A stretch of 64,000 nt of DNA. Origin: an uncultured Oceanospirillaceae bacterium (GTDB taxonomy: Bacteria > Pseudomonadota > Gammaproteobacteria > Pseudomonadales > Balneatricaceae). Both the position numbers and the translations under genes were made by a program. The stretch is from assembly GCA_937136055.1 (NCBI GenBank), contig CAKZOD010000022.1:62001-126000 (forward strand). Direction: 5' to 3'. Shown one piece after another: positions 26,215-34,971 of the stretch. A model generated the notes under the pieces. It had not been told where the DNA came from and searched no databases. It saw only the letters and a program-made list of their open reading frames with translations. The stretch's first letter is position 1, and each line of letters starts with the position of its first letter.

Positions 26215-27354
26215 ATGGCAGAAGATAGCGGTCAGGAGAAAACCGAAGACCCCACCCCCAAACGGTTGAAAGAAGCTCGTGAGAAGGGAGATATTCCTCG
26301 ATCAAAAGAGCTCAATACAACCGTTTTGTTGATGGTTGCAGCAGCAGCAGTGCTCGTCTTTGGGGCAAGAGTGATTTCAGACCTTGGGGCAATGATGAGC
26401 TCCAGTTTTAGCTTAACGCACGAAGAAATATTCGATACAAAGTATCTGTTTATAAATTTCGGTGGTGCCTCAATGGATGCACTGTGGTCAATTCTGACGT
26501 TTATGATTATCGTTTTTGTGGCTGCTTTCGTTGGCCCAATTAGCTTAAGTGGTTGGAACTTTAGCGGTAAGGCCCTGGCGCCTAAGGGTAGCAGGATGAA
26601 CCCGTTCGCAGGCATTAAGCGTATGTTTTCGATGAAGTCTCTTGTAGAGCTTGCAAAAGCACTAGGTAAGTTTGCCATTGTTACGGCGCTAGCCTTATAT
26701 TTTTTAAATACAGTACAGCATGATCTCTATTCTCTCGGGAAAATGGATGCTAATACAGGGATGGCAAAAGCGGTTAATTTAATTGGCTGGGCTTTCTTAG
26801 TGATTAGCTTAAGCCTGATTGTTATTTCATTGCTAGATGTTCCCTATGTACTTTATGAATCTGCTGAAAAGCTCAAGATGACGTTACAAGAAGTAAAAGA
26901 CGAAATGAAAAACACTGAAGGTAAGCCAGAGGTGAAAGGAAGAATTCGTCAAATGCAGCGTGAGATATCGCAGCGCCAGATGATGAATGATGTGCCTGAT
27001 GCTGATGTCGTTATAACCAACCCGACACACTATTCAGTCGCATTAAAGTACGAAGATAACCACAGAAATGCCCCTGTTATTGTTGCTAAAGGTGCAGACT
27101 TTGTTGCTTTAAAAATACGGGAAATAGCGAAAGAGCATGATGTACCAATATTGAGCTCGCCACCGTTAGCTAGAGCGCTATACTTTAGTACAGAAGTTGG
27201 TGATGAAGTACCAACAGGCTTATTTAAAGCTGTTGCCCAAGTGCTTGCATATGTTTTCCAGCTTAAACGTTTTAAGCAGAATGCAGCTCAAAAGCCTGTT
27301 CTTCCAAAAGAGCGTGATATAGATATTCCAACAGAGTACAAGCACGATGAGTAA
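26215..27354 (+). CDS. flhB: Flagellar export switch protein FlhB
   Basis: A membrane protein of the export gate whose self-cleavage lets the apparatus switch from hook to filament substrates. The 379 residues begin with EDSGQEKTEDPTPKRLKEAR (typical), have four membrane segments, and carry the autocleavage site N269-P-T-H in a cytoplasmic domain (VVITNPTHYSVALKY). The usual next gene, flhA, is missing: a convergent regulator gene ends 28 bases away. A 7-bp hairpin (CGATGAG 27345-27351 / CTCATCG 27367-27373) straddles the stop and may end transcription. Confidence 0.97.
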   Translation: MAEDSGQEKTEDPTPKRLKEAREKGDIPRSKELNTTVLLMVAAAAVLVFGARVISDLGAMMSSSFSLTHEEIFDTKYLFINFGGASMDALWSILTFMIIVFVAAFVGPISLSGWNFSGKALAPKGSRMNPFAGIKRMFSMKSLVELAKALGKFAIVTALALYFLNTVQHDLYSLGKMDANTGMAKAVNLIGWAFLVISLSLIVISLLDVPYVLYESAEKLKMTLQEVKDEMKNTEGKPEVKGRIRQMQREISQRQMMNDVPDADVVITNPTHYSVALKYEDNHRNAPVIVAKGADFVALKIREIAKEHDVPILSSPPLARALYFSTEVGDEVPTGLFKAVAQVLAYVFQLKRFKQNAAQKPVLPKERDIDIPTEYKHDE

Positions 27355-27382
27355 TCTTTAAGGGATCTCATCGCCTAATTAC

Positions 27383-28255
27383 TTAGTAAAAAGAAACAGG
27401 TAAGTAGAAACTAAGCTGGTAGCGCTCATCTTTACTTAAAAAATGGTTTTGTTGGTAAATAACAAAAGCGGGTGTTGTACCTGCAATTAAACCTGTATTG
27501 GGTAGCCATTGTTCTAATACCTTACTTATAGAGGGGAGAAGTTCTCCATACACGCCCTCAAAGTCAAATTTCGCATGTAGCCCTCCTGGAAGCATCATCG
27601 AGTTAACTAACCCTGTTTTGGTAAGTGGTTTTTCTATTTCTATACAGGCAACATAGCGACATTTATCTAAGCTCACTGAAGTTGGGTTTGAATGATGCAA
27701 ACCAAGTTGCCTGTTGTTTAATAAACCTTGAGACATTGCCCAAGCATTCAGAATTTGCCAGGTTTGTTTGATTGATCGAGAATAACCAGTGTGACGAATA
27801 TAGCCGACATTTATAGGCGCTAATTGAACAAACTCGACTTCAGGTAACGCTACATCTACAAGTTTTTGATAGGCAGCAGCTATTTCCTTATCTAAAAGGT
27901 AAGGAGGATTGTTGACCCGTTTTTGGCTTTCACGCCATCTGCCAGGCGATGTTGAGAATTGCTTTTTAAATGCTTGGGCAAATGATGAGAGGGACTGAAA
28001 ACCACATTTACTTGCTATATCAGCAACGGTTCTGTCTGGTGAAAACATCAGCTGATTAGCACTTGCTTCTAGTCTAACCTTGCGAATATATTGATTAATA
28101 CTCTCTCCTACCTGCTCTTTGAAAACTCGATGGAAGTGTTGCTCAGAGTAATTAGCGATTTTAGCAAGCGCATTGGCGCTAAGGTTTTTGTTTAAATCAG
28201 AATGAATGTAATGTAGCACGTTATTGATGCGGCTTTTATGTGAGAGGTTCTTCAT
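27383..28255 (-). CDS. AraC-family regulator with GyrI-like ligand domain
   Basis: A 290-residue transcription factor. The N-terminal AraC-type double helix-turn-helix (about 10-105) includes ALAKIANYSEQHFHRVFKEQ and VADIASKCGFQSLSSFAQAFKKQF. The C-terminal half (about 135-290) resembles the GyrI/SbmC small-molecule-binding fold (VQLAPINVGYIRHTGYS), the Rob-like layout. Such proteins often sense hydrophobic or cationic compounds. It is divergent from the aminotransferase gene with 146 bases between, so it may regulate it; target and ligand are unknown. Confidence 0.85.
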   Translation of the reverse strand: MKNLSHKSRINNVLHYIHSDLNKNLSANALAKIANYSEQHFHRVFKEQVGESINQYIRKVRLEASANQLMFSPDRTVADIASKCGFQSLSSFAQAFKKQFSTSPGRWRESQKRVNNPPYLLDKEIAAAYQKLVDVALPEVEFVQLAPINVGYIRHTGYSRSIKQTWQILNAWAMSQGLLNNRQLGLHHSNPTSVSLDKCRYVACIEIEKPLTKTGLVNSMMLPGGLHAKFDFEGVYGELLPSISKVLEQWLPNTGLIAGTTPAFVIYQQNHFLSKDERYQLSFYLPVSFY

Positions 28256-28401
28256 ATGAATAATTTAGCATAAATGAACATATAAGGTGCATTAAAATAT
28301 CAATAAACATCTAATAGATAGAGAATAAACAAGCAGTAAATAAACAGCTAGTCATTAGATTTGCACTGTAAGCTCCTTATACAGATTAAGGAGAGCAGAA
28401 A

Positions 28402-29565
28402 ATGATTAATTTAAACTTAAAAAATATAGCGCCATCTTACATTCGTGAAATACTATCGGTCGCAACACACAATGACATGATTTCATTCGCTGGCGGTCTG
28501 CCAGACCCTAACAGTTTTCCGCTAGAATTGATGAAAGAGTCATTCCAAGAGTTGAGCCAGCTACCAGAGTTCTTTCAATATAATTCTACTAGAGGCTTAG
28601 AGGGATTAATTGAAAGCATTGGTAAACGATTTGACATAAAGAAGGATAGATCTCTAATAATAACCAATGGTTCACAGCAAGGGTTAGATCTTATTGCTCG
28701 TGCTTTTATTGCCCCAGGAGACCAAGTGCTCGTTGAAGCACCGAGCTATTTAGGTGCATTGCAAGTGTTCAAGCTAGCCGGCGCGCAATTAAAGACCATT
28801 CCAATACTAGATAATGGTCCTGACCTAGATGCTTTGAAAAACTGCTTTGAAAGACAAAAGATAAAGTTTTTTTATGTGATTCCAGATTATCAAAACCCAA
28901 CTGGCTATTGCTATCCGCTAGTTTTACGCAAAGCTATAGCGCAATTGTGCCGTCAATACGGTGTGATGATTATAGAGGATTCACCATATAGGGAACTGGG
29001 TTTTAAAGGGGAGAAACTAGCGCTTATAAGTGATTTTTTTCCAGAGGGGTCTATTGTATTGCACTCATTTTCAAAGATAGTTAGCCCTGGTCTACGTATT
29101 GGATGTGTTGAAAGTACATCGAAAATTGTTAACTCACTCATAAAGTTAAAGCAAATATCTGATTTACATTCAAATATCCCCTCGCAGTTTATTCTTCAAA
29201 AATTGATAGAGCATCGAGGTTTTGAGTTGCATATTCAACAAGTGCGTCAAAATTATTATGATAAGTATCGGCTGCTTGTAGGCGAGCTTGAAAAAGAGTT
29301 AGCAAATGAGATTTCATTTAAGCCAGTACAGGGTGGTATGTTTATTTGGTTATCTTTTAGAGATCCCGAAATAAATACAATGGAGTTTGCAAAAAAAGCA
29401 TTAACAAAAAAGCTAGCTGTGGTGCCCGGTAGTGTGTTTTATCTAAATGGAAGTAACAATCAAAATAGCTTGAGGTTGAATTTCAGTCACCCTACATTAG
29501 CCAATATTAAAAAAGGTGTTCACCACTTTGCTCAGACCGTGAGAATATATTCAAAAGTAAATTGA
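28402..29565 (+). CDS. PLP-dependent aminotransferase (class I/II, LysN/2-aminoadipate type)
   Basis: A 387-residue fold-type I aminotransferase without an attached GntR domain. Motifs are ISFAGGLPDPNSFP near the start (typical of the 2-aminoadipate/valine-pyruvate type group), YVIPDYQNPTGY, and the Schiff-base Lys K225 in HSFSKIVSPGLRIG, with the conserved Arg for substrate carboxylate in LRLNFSH. Substrate cannot be assigned from sequence. It is divergent from the AraC/GyrI regulator and preceded by an AAGGAGA-type ribosome site. Confidence 0.85.
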   Translation: MINLNLKNIAPSYIREILSVATHNDMISFAGGLPDPNSFPLELMKESFQELSQLPEFFQYNSTRGLEGLIESIGKRFDIKKDRSLIITNGSQQGLDLIARAFIAPGDQVLVEAPSYLGALQVFKLAGAQLKTIPILDNGPDLDALKNCFERQKIKFFYVIPDYQNPTGYCYPLVLRKAIAQLCRQYGVMIIEDSPYRELGFKGEKLALISDFFPEGSIVLHSFSKIVSPGLRIGCVESTSKIVNSLIKLKQISDLHSNIPSQFILQKLIEHRGFELHIQQVRQNYYDKYRLLVGELEKELANEISFKPVQGGMFIWLSFRDPEINTMEFAKKALTKKLAVVPGSVFYLNGSNNQNSLRLNFSHPTLANIKKGVHHFAQTVRIYSKVN

Positions 29566-29635
29566 GATTAATGAATCTATGTTGTTAATTGTTCACGTAT
29601 AATGATTAAAGGTGATACAAATAGGAGAAACAACA

Positions 29636-30076
29636 ATGAAAAGAATACTTACATTAGCGCTGTTTTTATGGACGTCTACGGTATTTGCTGGTGATGCAAT
29701 CTATACCAGTTTATTTAGTAGCAATGCAGTAAGCGGCTATGACACTGTAGCTTATTTTACGCAAGGTAAGCCAGTAAAGGGGTCGAAAAAATTTAAAACA
29801 AGTTATAAGGGCGCTAACTGGTTATTTTCGTCAGCGGAAAATTTAGCAAAGTTTAAACAATCACCCGATAAATATGCACCACAATATGGTGGCTTCTGTG
29901 CTTGGGCAGTTGCTGCTAAAAACGATAGAGCGTCAGGAGACCCGAAGCGTTGGAATATTGTCGATGGGAAGCTTTACCTTAATTATGATAAAGAAATTCA
30001 GGGGAAATGGCAGAAAGATATCCCAGGTTTTATAGCAACGGGTGACAAAAATTGGCCTGGTTTACTTAACAAATAG
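29636..30076 (+). CDS. YHS domain-containing exported protein
   Basis: A 146-residue protein from the ATG at 29636, chosen because of the AGGAGA ribosome site at 29623-29628 and the signal peptide MKRILTLALFLWTSTVFAG (cleavage about 18-19). An in-frame GTG at 29612 would spoil that signal. The mature part is a YHS-type domain (AVSGYDTVAYFTQGKPVKGS, FSSAENLAKFKQSPDKYAPQYGGFCAWAV) with one conserved Cys. Members are periplasmic and may bind metal. Function is unknown. A hairpin follows the gene. Confidence 0.85.
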   Translation: MKRILTLALFLWTSTVFAGDAIYTSLFSSNAVSGYDTVAYFTQGKPVKGSKKFKTSYKGANWLFSSAENLAKFKQSPDKYAPQYGGFCAWAVAAKNDRASGDPKRWNIVDGKLYLNYDKEIQGKWQKDIPGFIATGDKNWPGLLNK

Positions 30077-30107
30077 GCTAGTAATTAAGTACTGATTTAA
30101 TAAATAT

Positions 30108-30166
30108 TGGGATTACGCAGTGGCTACAAACCATATATTGGTTAGGCTTCAGAGTAATCCCATTTT
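30108..30166. terminator. Bidirectional terminator between YHS gene and GST gene
   Basis: TGGGATTAC at 30108-30116 pairs with GTAATCCCA at 30154-30162, followed by TTTTAT on the plus strand. It sits between two convergent genes. An inner short inverted repeat (CCATATATTGG) is present in the loop. Confidence 0.65.
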
Positions 30167-30168
30167 AT

Positions 30169-30783
30169 TTATAGTTGGAAGCACTCACGTTTAGATGTCG
30201 ATTGGTACCATTTAACTAAATGCGTTAAATTACTTGGGATTTGAATGTCAATTTTCTCACAAATATTCAACATCACTACAGCACTTATATCGACAATGGT
30301 AAACTCTGATCCGGCTAAGTAAGCATGTTTCGCAAGTTGTTTATCAAGCATAGGTAAATAACTAATGACGCGCTTTTTAGATTCATCTCCCCATTCGGGT
30401 ACCACATTTTCTCTATCCTTATATAAACCGGTGATATTTCTAAAGGCTTGCATTGCTGGGAATAACCCTTGAAATTCAACCATCCTGTGCCACATCTCTA
30501 TCGTCGCTTGTTCCAAGATAGAGTTACCAAATAGAGAGTGGGTAGTTTCTTCTTTTGTCGCTTCTAAATATCGACAAATCGCTACTGATTCACATAAAAA
30601 GGTATCATCATCTAACTCAAGAACAGGTACTCTTCCGTTAAGGGATTTACCTAGGAATTCATCTGACAAATTTTCACCTCCACGAATGTCCACGGGGATC
30701 GAATCTAATGGCACGCCAATTTCTTTTGCAAAAATAGTGACTCTGCGTGCGCTGGGAGAAGGTGCAAATTCATATAGTTTCAT
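30169..30783 (-). CDS. Glutathione S-transferase family protein
   Basis: A 204-residue cytosolic GST. The N-terminal thioredoxin-fold half (about 1-78) shows MKLYEFAPSPSARRVTIFAKEIGVPL, the cis-Pro region GRVPVLELDD and the glutathione-binding DDTFLCESVAICRYLE. The C-terminal helical half includes HAYLAGSEFTIVDISAV. Catalytic Ser/Cys would be among SPSARR. Substrate is unknown; likely detoxification. It is divergent from a TetR regulator 157 bases away, which probably controls it. Confidence 0.9.
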   Translation of the reverse strand: MKLYEFAPSPSARRVTIFAKEIGVPLDSIPVDIRGGENLSDEFLGKSLNGRVPVLELDDDTFLCESVAICRYLEATKEETTHSLFGNSILEQATIEMWHRMVEFQGLFPAMQAFRNITGLYKDRENVVPEWGDESKKRVISYLPMLDKQLAKHAYLAGSEFTIVDISAVVMLNICEKIDIQIPSNLTHLVKWYQSTSKRECFQL

Positions 30784-30884
30784 TATTATTCCTGAATGAT
30801 TGTTTAGTTATATAAATATAGCTGGTTTTTTGACTTTTCTCAAATCATGCTCAGGAATAAATCATTCTTTAAAAATAATCTCTA

Positions 30885-30905
30885 TACAACGTGCTGTTTG
30901 TTGTA
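30885..30905. promoter_or_regulatory. Candidate TetR operator
   Basis: An inverted repeat TACAAC-N9-GTTGTA lies in the GST/TetR divergent gap, 35 bases before the TetR start. This is the expected place for an autoregulatory operator. The assignment rests only on symmetry and position. Confidence 0.4.
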
Positions 30906-30940
30906 CACTTGTGTTTTGAAAACAAATTAAGTAGCTATTT

Positions 30941-31537
30941 ATGTCACGTAAAAAGAATTTTGACCCTAATCAGGTGTTAATCCGCGCGGTTGAGCTTTTT
31001 TGGAAAAAAGGATATGCAAACACCTCTCTTAATGATCTTGTTGAATACTTGGGAATTAACAGATTTAGTTTATACAGCACATACGGCGACAAAAAGAGCT
31101 TGTATTTACTCTCCCTGAATTACTACATAGATAACTATTCAGTGCCTGCCTTGGAAAGCTTATCTTTAGGAGAGCCGAGCTTAAGTGCATTAGAAGATTA
31201 CTTTGATTACTTTTCTAAGCTGCAATACAAGCAAACAAGCGGCTGTTTTGTACAAAATGCGATACTCGAATTATCGTTAACTGATGAACAGGTGAGCTTA
31301 GCTGGCAAACGCTTATACTCGCTGATTTTGTCGGGTTTTTGCCATGTGCTGAAAAGTGCTAAAGAGCATCATGAAATTGCCAGCGATGAAGATATCGAGA
31401 AAATTAGCCATTTCTTACTTGTTCAAATTCAAGGTATTAGAGTGTTAGGAAAGGCTAAGCAATATAAGGCAATGGAAGATGCTGTTTCGATTATTGGGCA
31501 GTATATCGATTCGCTAAAAGTAAAAGAGCGTAGCTAG
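30941..31537 (+). CDS. TetR/AcrR-family regulator
   Basis: A 198-residue repressor-type protein. The N-terminal helix-turn-helix (about 10-55) reads LIRAVELFWKKGYANTSLNDLVEYLGINRFSLYSTYGDKKSLY, the TetR signature, followed by an all-helical ligand domain. It is divergent from the GST gene and is a good candidate to control it and itself. Ligand unknown. Confidence 0.88.
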   Translation: MSRKKNFDPNQVLIRAVELFWKKGYANTSLNDLVEYLGINRFSLYSTYGDKKSLYLLSLNYYIDNYSVPALESLSLGEPSLSALEDYFDYFSKLQYKQTSGCFVQNAILELSLTDEQVSLAGKRLYSLILSGFCHVLKSAKEHHEIASDEDIEKISHFLLVQIQGIRVLGKAKQYKAMEDAVSIIGQYIDSLKVKERS

Positions 31538-31557
31538 AAAATTAACAGATCAATTAA

Positions 31558-31590
31558 AAAAGAGCTTAAAGGAGTAGTTCAAGCTCTTCT
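31558..31590. terminator. Hairpin between convergent TetR gene and rsuA
   Basis: AAGAGCTT (31560-31567) pairs with AAGCTCTT (31581-31588) and is flanked by an A-run on the left, which is a T-run on the minus strand. The right arm lies inside the last codons of rsuA. It would serve as a terminator for the minus-strand gene. Confidence 0.5.
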
Positions 31591-32273
31591 TTGGTGAGAT
31601 GTCGGTACATTCCCGGCTTAAGCTCTTCGGGTAGCTGCAAGTTACCAATTGCGCGTCGGTGAATAGAAAGAACAGGGTTTCTAAAGCGGCCAAACATTCG
31701 CTTTATTTGATGGTATTTTCCTTCTTTGAGTTCAACAAGAGCCTTTTTAGACGTAATTAAACTTATTGCTGCTGGCTGAGTTGTTATGCCTTCATAGGGA
31801 AAGTAAATGCCATCTGAGAAGGCTTGGATACAAGATTCATTGATATCATTTTCGACTTCAACAATATACTGCTTGGCTACTTTATTATTAGGGTTGGTGA
31901 TGGCACTAGACCAATTTCCGTTATTTGTTAGTAAAATCAATCCTGTTGAATAACGATCTAGCCTTCCTACGATATGTAGAGAGTCATGCAAATCGGGATC
32001 TATTAGATCAAGTACTGTTTTGTGGATAGGATCCTTTGTTGCACTGATAATACCTTTGGGTTTGTTGAGTATTAAATAGATTGCAGATTTTTTTTGCAGC
32101 AATTCACCATCTAAGTAAACTTCGTTAAAGGGAGTTATTAGCTGCTGGGTTTCTTTAGAAATTTGATTATCAACTATGATTCTTTTTTGAGCGAGTAGTA
32201 AGCGAACGTGTTTACGGTTAATACTTTTTTTCTTGCTAATAAATCTATCTAAACGGTCGGACTTAGAAGTCAT
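31566..32273 (-). CDS. rsuA: 16S rRNA pseudouridine(516) synthase RsuA
   Basis: Converts a uridine of 16S rRNA to pseudouridine. The 235-residue protein has an N-terminal S4 RNA-binding domain (about 5-60) and the catalytic motif GRLDRYSTGLILLTN with Asp106. The C-terminal EGKYHQIKRMF and GMYRHLTKEEL match RsuA more closely than the 23S enzymes RluE or RluF. It is monocistronic. Confidence 0.85.
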   Translation of the reverse strand: MTSKSDRLDRFISKKKSINRKHVRLLLAQKRIIVDNQISKETQQLITPFNEVYLDGELLQKKSAIYLILNKPKGIISATKDPIHKTVLDLIDPDLHDSLHIVGRLDRYSTGLILLTNNGNWSSAITNPNNKVAKQYIVEVENDINESCIQAFSDGIYFPYEGITTQPAAISLITSKKALVELKEGKYHQIKRMFGRFRNPVLSIHRRAIGNLQLPEELKPGMYRHLTKEELELLL

Positions 32274-32563
32274 TTCTATAGTGGCCTGTATCTTTTCTCA
32301 GCTAAAGATAATAAAAATTATTTGTAGAATCAATGCGTCCCAAAAGCTGGAAGCTTGATGATGCTCTATGAGTACAAAGTGTTTTCTCAAGAGGGAGTTT
32401 GCAATATTACCTTATTTGATTGAAGGAAAGTACAGCGGGGAATAATTTTCTATAGGGATACAAAGACAATAAACATATCATTCAAAAACTATCGGCTGAT
32501 AAATATCGCTAGCTGATATTTTGATATATTTAGTAGGATTTCTGGCTATCTGAAATAGATAAG

Positions 32564-32640
32564 TGGTGGGCCCAGAAGGACTCGAACCTTCGACAAACGG
32601 ATTATGAGTCCGCTACTCTAACCAACTGAGTTATGGGCCC
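32564..32640 (-). tRNA. ileX: tRNA-Ile2 (CAT anticodon)
   Basis: A 77-base tRNA with encoded CCA. The 7-bp acceptor stem GGGCCCA/TGGGCCC is complete, with A73, a D-arm, anticodon loop CTCATAA and T-arm GTTCGAGTC. The CAT anticodon could be methionine or the lysidine-modified minor isoleucine tRNA. The GGGCC acceptor and location beside rpoD (as E. coli ileX) favour Ile2. The determinant is modification by TilS, which cannot be seen in DNA. Confidence 0.8.
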
Positions 32641-32739
32641 TTATTTCTATATAATAGAAAAGGATTCTTGATCTGAAAGGTGATAAAACTTGAGCTTTAT
32701 CATTGCTTTAATGACTTTCTAAGCTGCTTGATCAAGAGA

Positions 32740-32771
32740 GCGCCATCATACATATCAATGCTTGATGGCGC
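32740..32771. terminator. Hairpin downstream of rpoD
   Basis: A perfect inverted repeat GCGCCATCA (32740-32748) / TGATGGCGC (32763-32771), 23 bases beyond the rpoD stop on the minus strand. No T-run follows in the minus direction, so efficiency is uncertain. Confidence 0.6.
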
Positions 32772-32794
32772 AATAGTGATTACTCTTTTTTTTG

Positions 32795-34633
32795 CTATTC
32801 GTCTAAAAAGCTACGTAAGTGATCAGAGCGGCTTGGATGGCGAAGCTTTCTAAGTGCCTTAGCTTCAATTTGACGAATACGCTCACGAGTAACGTCAAAT
32901 TGTTTACCCACTTCCTCAAGGGTGTGATCAGTATTCATATTGATGCCAAAACGCATTCTTAGTACTTTAGCTTCTCTAGCTGTTAAACCGGCCAATACTT
33001 CTTTGGTAGCTTCGCATAAGCCTTCACCTGTTGCAGAGTCTACAGGAGATGAGTGGTTTATATCTTCAATGAAGTCACCTAAGCTAGAATCTTCGTCGTC
33101 ACCGATAGGAGTTTCCATTGAAATAGGTTCTTTCGCAATCTTAAGCACTTTGCGAATTTTGTCTTCAGGGATTTCCATGCGCTCAGAAAGCTCTTCCGGC
33201 GTAGGTTCTCTGCCCATCTCTTGAAGCATTTGGCGAGAAATACGATTAAGCTTGTTGATGGTCTCAATCATATGTACTGGAATACGGATTGTTCTCGCCT
33301 GATCTGCAATAGAACGGGTAATTGCTTGTCGTATCCACCAAGTAGCATAGGTAGAGAATTTATAACCACGGCGGTATTCGAATTTATCGACCGCTTTCAT
33401 CAAGCCGATGTTACCTTCTTGGATTAAATCTAAGAACTGCAACCCGCGGTTTGTGTATTTCTTGGCAATAGATATAACTAGACGTAAGTTTGCTTCAACC
33501 ATCTCTTTCTTAGCTCGGCGTGCTCTTGCCTCACCGATAGACATACGACGATTAATTTCTTTTAGTTCACCTAGCTCGATACCCGTTTCTTGCTGTAGCT
33601 GATTTAATCGGCGTTGAGCACGTTGTAGGTCAGGCAAGTTACTTGCCAGTGCCTGTGAGTAATCGCTCTTGCTATCGATTAAGCTTTGGAACCAGTCTTG
33701 GTTTGTTTCATTGCCTGGGAATGTTTTAATGAATTCCTTACGAGGGATTCTGCAGCGCTGTGTACAAATGCGCATGATATTGCGCTCTTGAGTACGAATA
33801 CGGCTGATGTAGTCACGTACACGCCCAACTAGTCTTTCATAAAAACGTGGCGAAAGTTTAACTGGCGAGAATACGATGCTTAATTCAATTTGTGCTTTTT
33901 CAGCTTGTAAGCTATTTGCACCGTGTTTCTCAAGGGCATCATAGTAATCGTCTAAGCAGTTTTGAATATTTGTAAAACGTACACGCGCTTCTTCTGGATC
34001 AGGACCACGTTCTTTCTCGTCCTCATCATCATCGTCTTCGTCTTTTTCGTCTTTCTCTTCATCAAGATCTTCATCTAGATCTTGCTCGCTAATAGGTGTT
34101 GGAGCAACTGGATCAGGGCTGTCTGGGTCGATATAGCCGCTAAATATATCGCTTAAGCGTCCTTCTTCTTCAGTGACTTTATTATAAGCTTCTAATATGA
34201 TTTCAACTGAGCTAGGGAATGCAGAAAGTGCAGACATTACTTCGCGAATGCCTTCTTCGATGCGCTTGGCGATTACAATCTCGCCTTCTCTTGATAATAG
34301 CTCAACTGTACCCATTTCTCGCATATACATACGAACAGGGTCAGTAGTTCTGCCTGCGTCGTTTTCTACAGCGGCTAGAGCGGCTACATCGTCATCATCA
34401 GCTTCTTGAGAAGAATCGCCTTCCTTCATCAGCATTGTTTCTGCATCAGGAGCAACTTCAGACACGGCTATTCCCATGTCGTTAATCATGCGAATGATAT
34501 CTTCAACCTGTTCTGGATCAGCGATGTCTTCAGGTAGGTGGTCATTGACTTCGGCGTAAGTTAAATAGCCTTGTTCCTTACCCTTGGCAATTAATTCCTT
34601 AAGACGAGATTGCTGCTGTGAAGTATCTGACAT
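32795..34633 (-). CDS. rpoD: RNA polymerase primary sigma factor RpoD (sigma-70)
   Basis: The housekeeping sigma factor. The start at 34633 ([15 protein letters not shown]) gives 612 residues, matching the family; it is preceded by AGGG, while an upstream in-frame start would add 15 alien residues. Region 1.1 is followed by [11 protein letters not shown] (region 1.2) and a very acidic insert ([21 protein letters not shown] region). Region 2 reads [20 protein letters not shown] and [19 protein letters not shown]. Region 4.2 is [20 protein letters not shown]. Last gene of the rpsU-yqeY-dnaG-rpoD block, separated from dnaG by 338 bases that may hold its own promoter. Confidence 0.97.
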   Translation of the reverse strand: MSDTSQQQSRLKELIAKGKEQGYLTYAEVNDHLPEDIADPEQVEDIIRMINDMGIAVSEVAPDAETMLMKEGDSSQEADDDDVAALAAVENDAGRTTDPVRMYMREMGTVELLSREGEIVIAKRIEEGIREVMSALSAFPSSVEIILEAYNKVTEEEGRLSDIFSGYIDPDSPDPVAPTPISEQDLDEDLDEEKDEKDEDDDDEDEKERGPDPEEARVRFTNIQNCLDDYYDALEKHGANSLQAEKAQIELSIVFSPVKLSPRFYERLVGRVRDYISRIRTQERNIMRICTQRCRIPRKEFIKTFPGNETNQDWFQSLIDSKSDYSQALASNLPDLQRAQRRLNQLQQETGIELGELKEINRRMSIGEARARRAKKEMVEANLRLVISIAKKYTNRGLQFLDLIQEGNIGLMKAVDKFEYRRGYKFSTYATWWIRQAITRSIADQARTIRIPVHMIETINKLNRISRQMLQEMGREPTPEELSERMEIPEDKIRKVLKIAKEPISMETPIGDDEDSSLGDFIEDINHSSPVDSATGEGLCEATKEVLAGLTAREAKVLRMRFGINMNTDHTLEEVGKQFDVTRERIRQIEAKALRKLRHPSRSDHLRSFLDE

Positions 34634-34971
34634 AATAGCCCTGCGATCTATAAAACGATTAAAAAAATTAGCGCGCAATTATAACGCTGACCCGTTAACA
34701 ATACTAGCGATATGTAGTTAGCAAGTATACAGTTTAGCTGAGAGTTAACGAATTACTGAGTATTTGTTGAGAATGGAAGATGATTGCCTGTTATTTGTAC
34801 TCATACTTGTCTTTTAACATATATTATTAGTCATTATTCATAAAGTGGTTAATGCGTTTTTATTTATATGAAAATTAATAAGAATGTGTTTTAAAGGCTG
34901 GTATTACATCAATTTTCTCTAAAGCTTATATTGGTACGTAACGGCTTTTTTCAAGTCATTAGCTGGAGAGT
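34634..34971. other. dnaG-rpoD intergenic region
   Basis: 338 AT-rich bases upstream of rpoD on the minus strand. Only the AGGG ribosome site next to the rpoD start could be assigned. A separate rpoD promoter is plausible from the length, but no convincing -35/-10 pair or heat-shock promoter was identified. Confidence 0.5.

Noticed and set aside
32564..32640. Elongator tRNA-Met call for the CAT tRNA
   Set aside because: Acceptor stem GGGCCCA and location next to rpoD fit minor Ile2 better, although methionine cannot be excluded without modification data.
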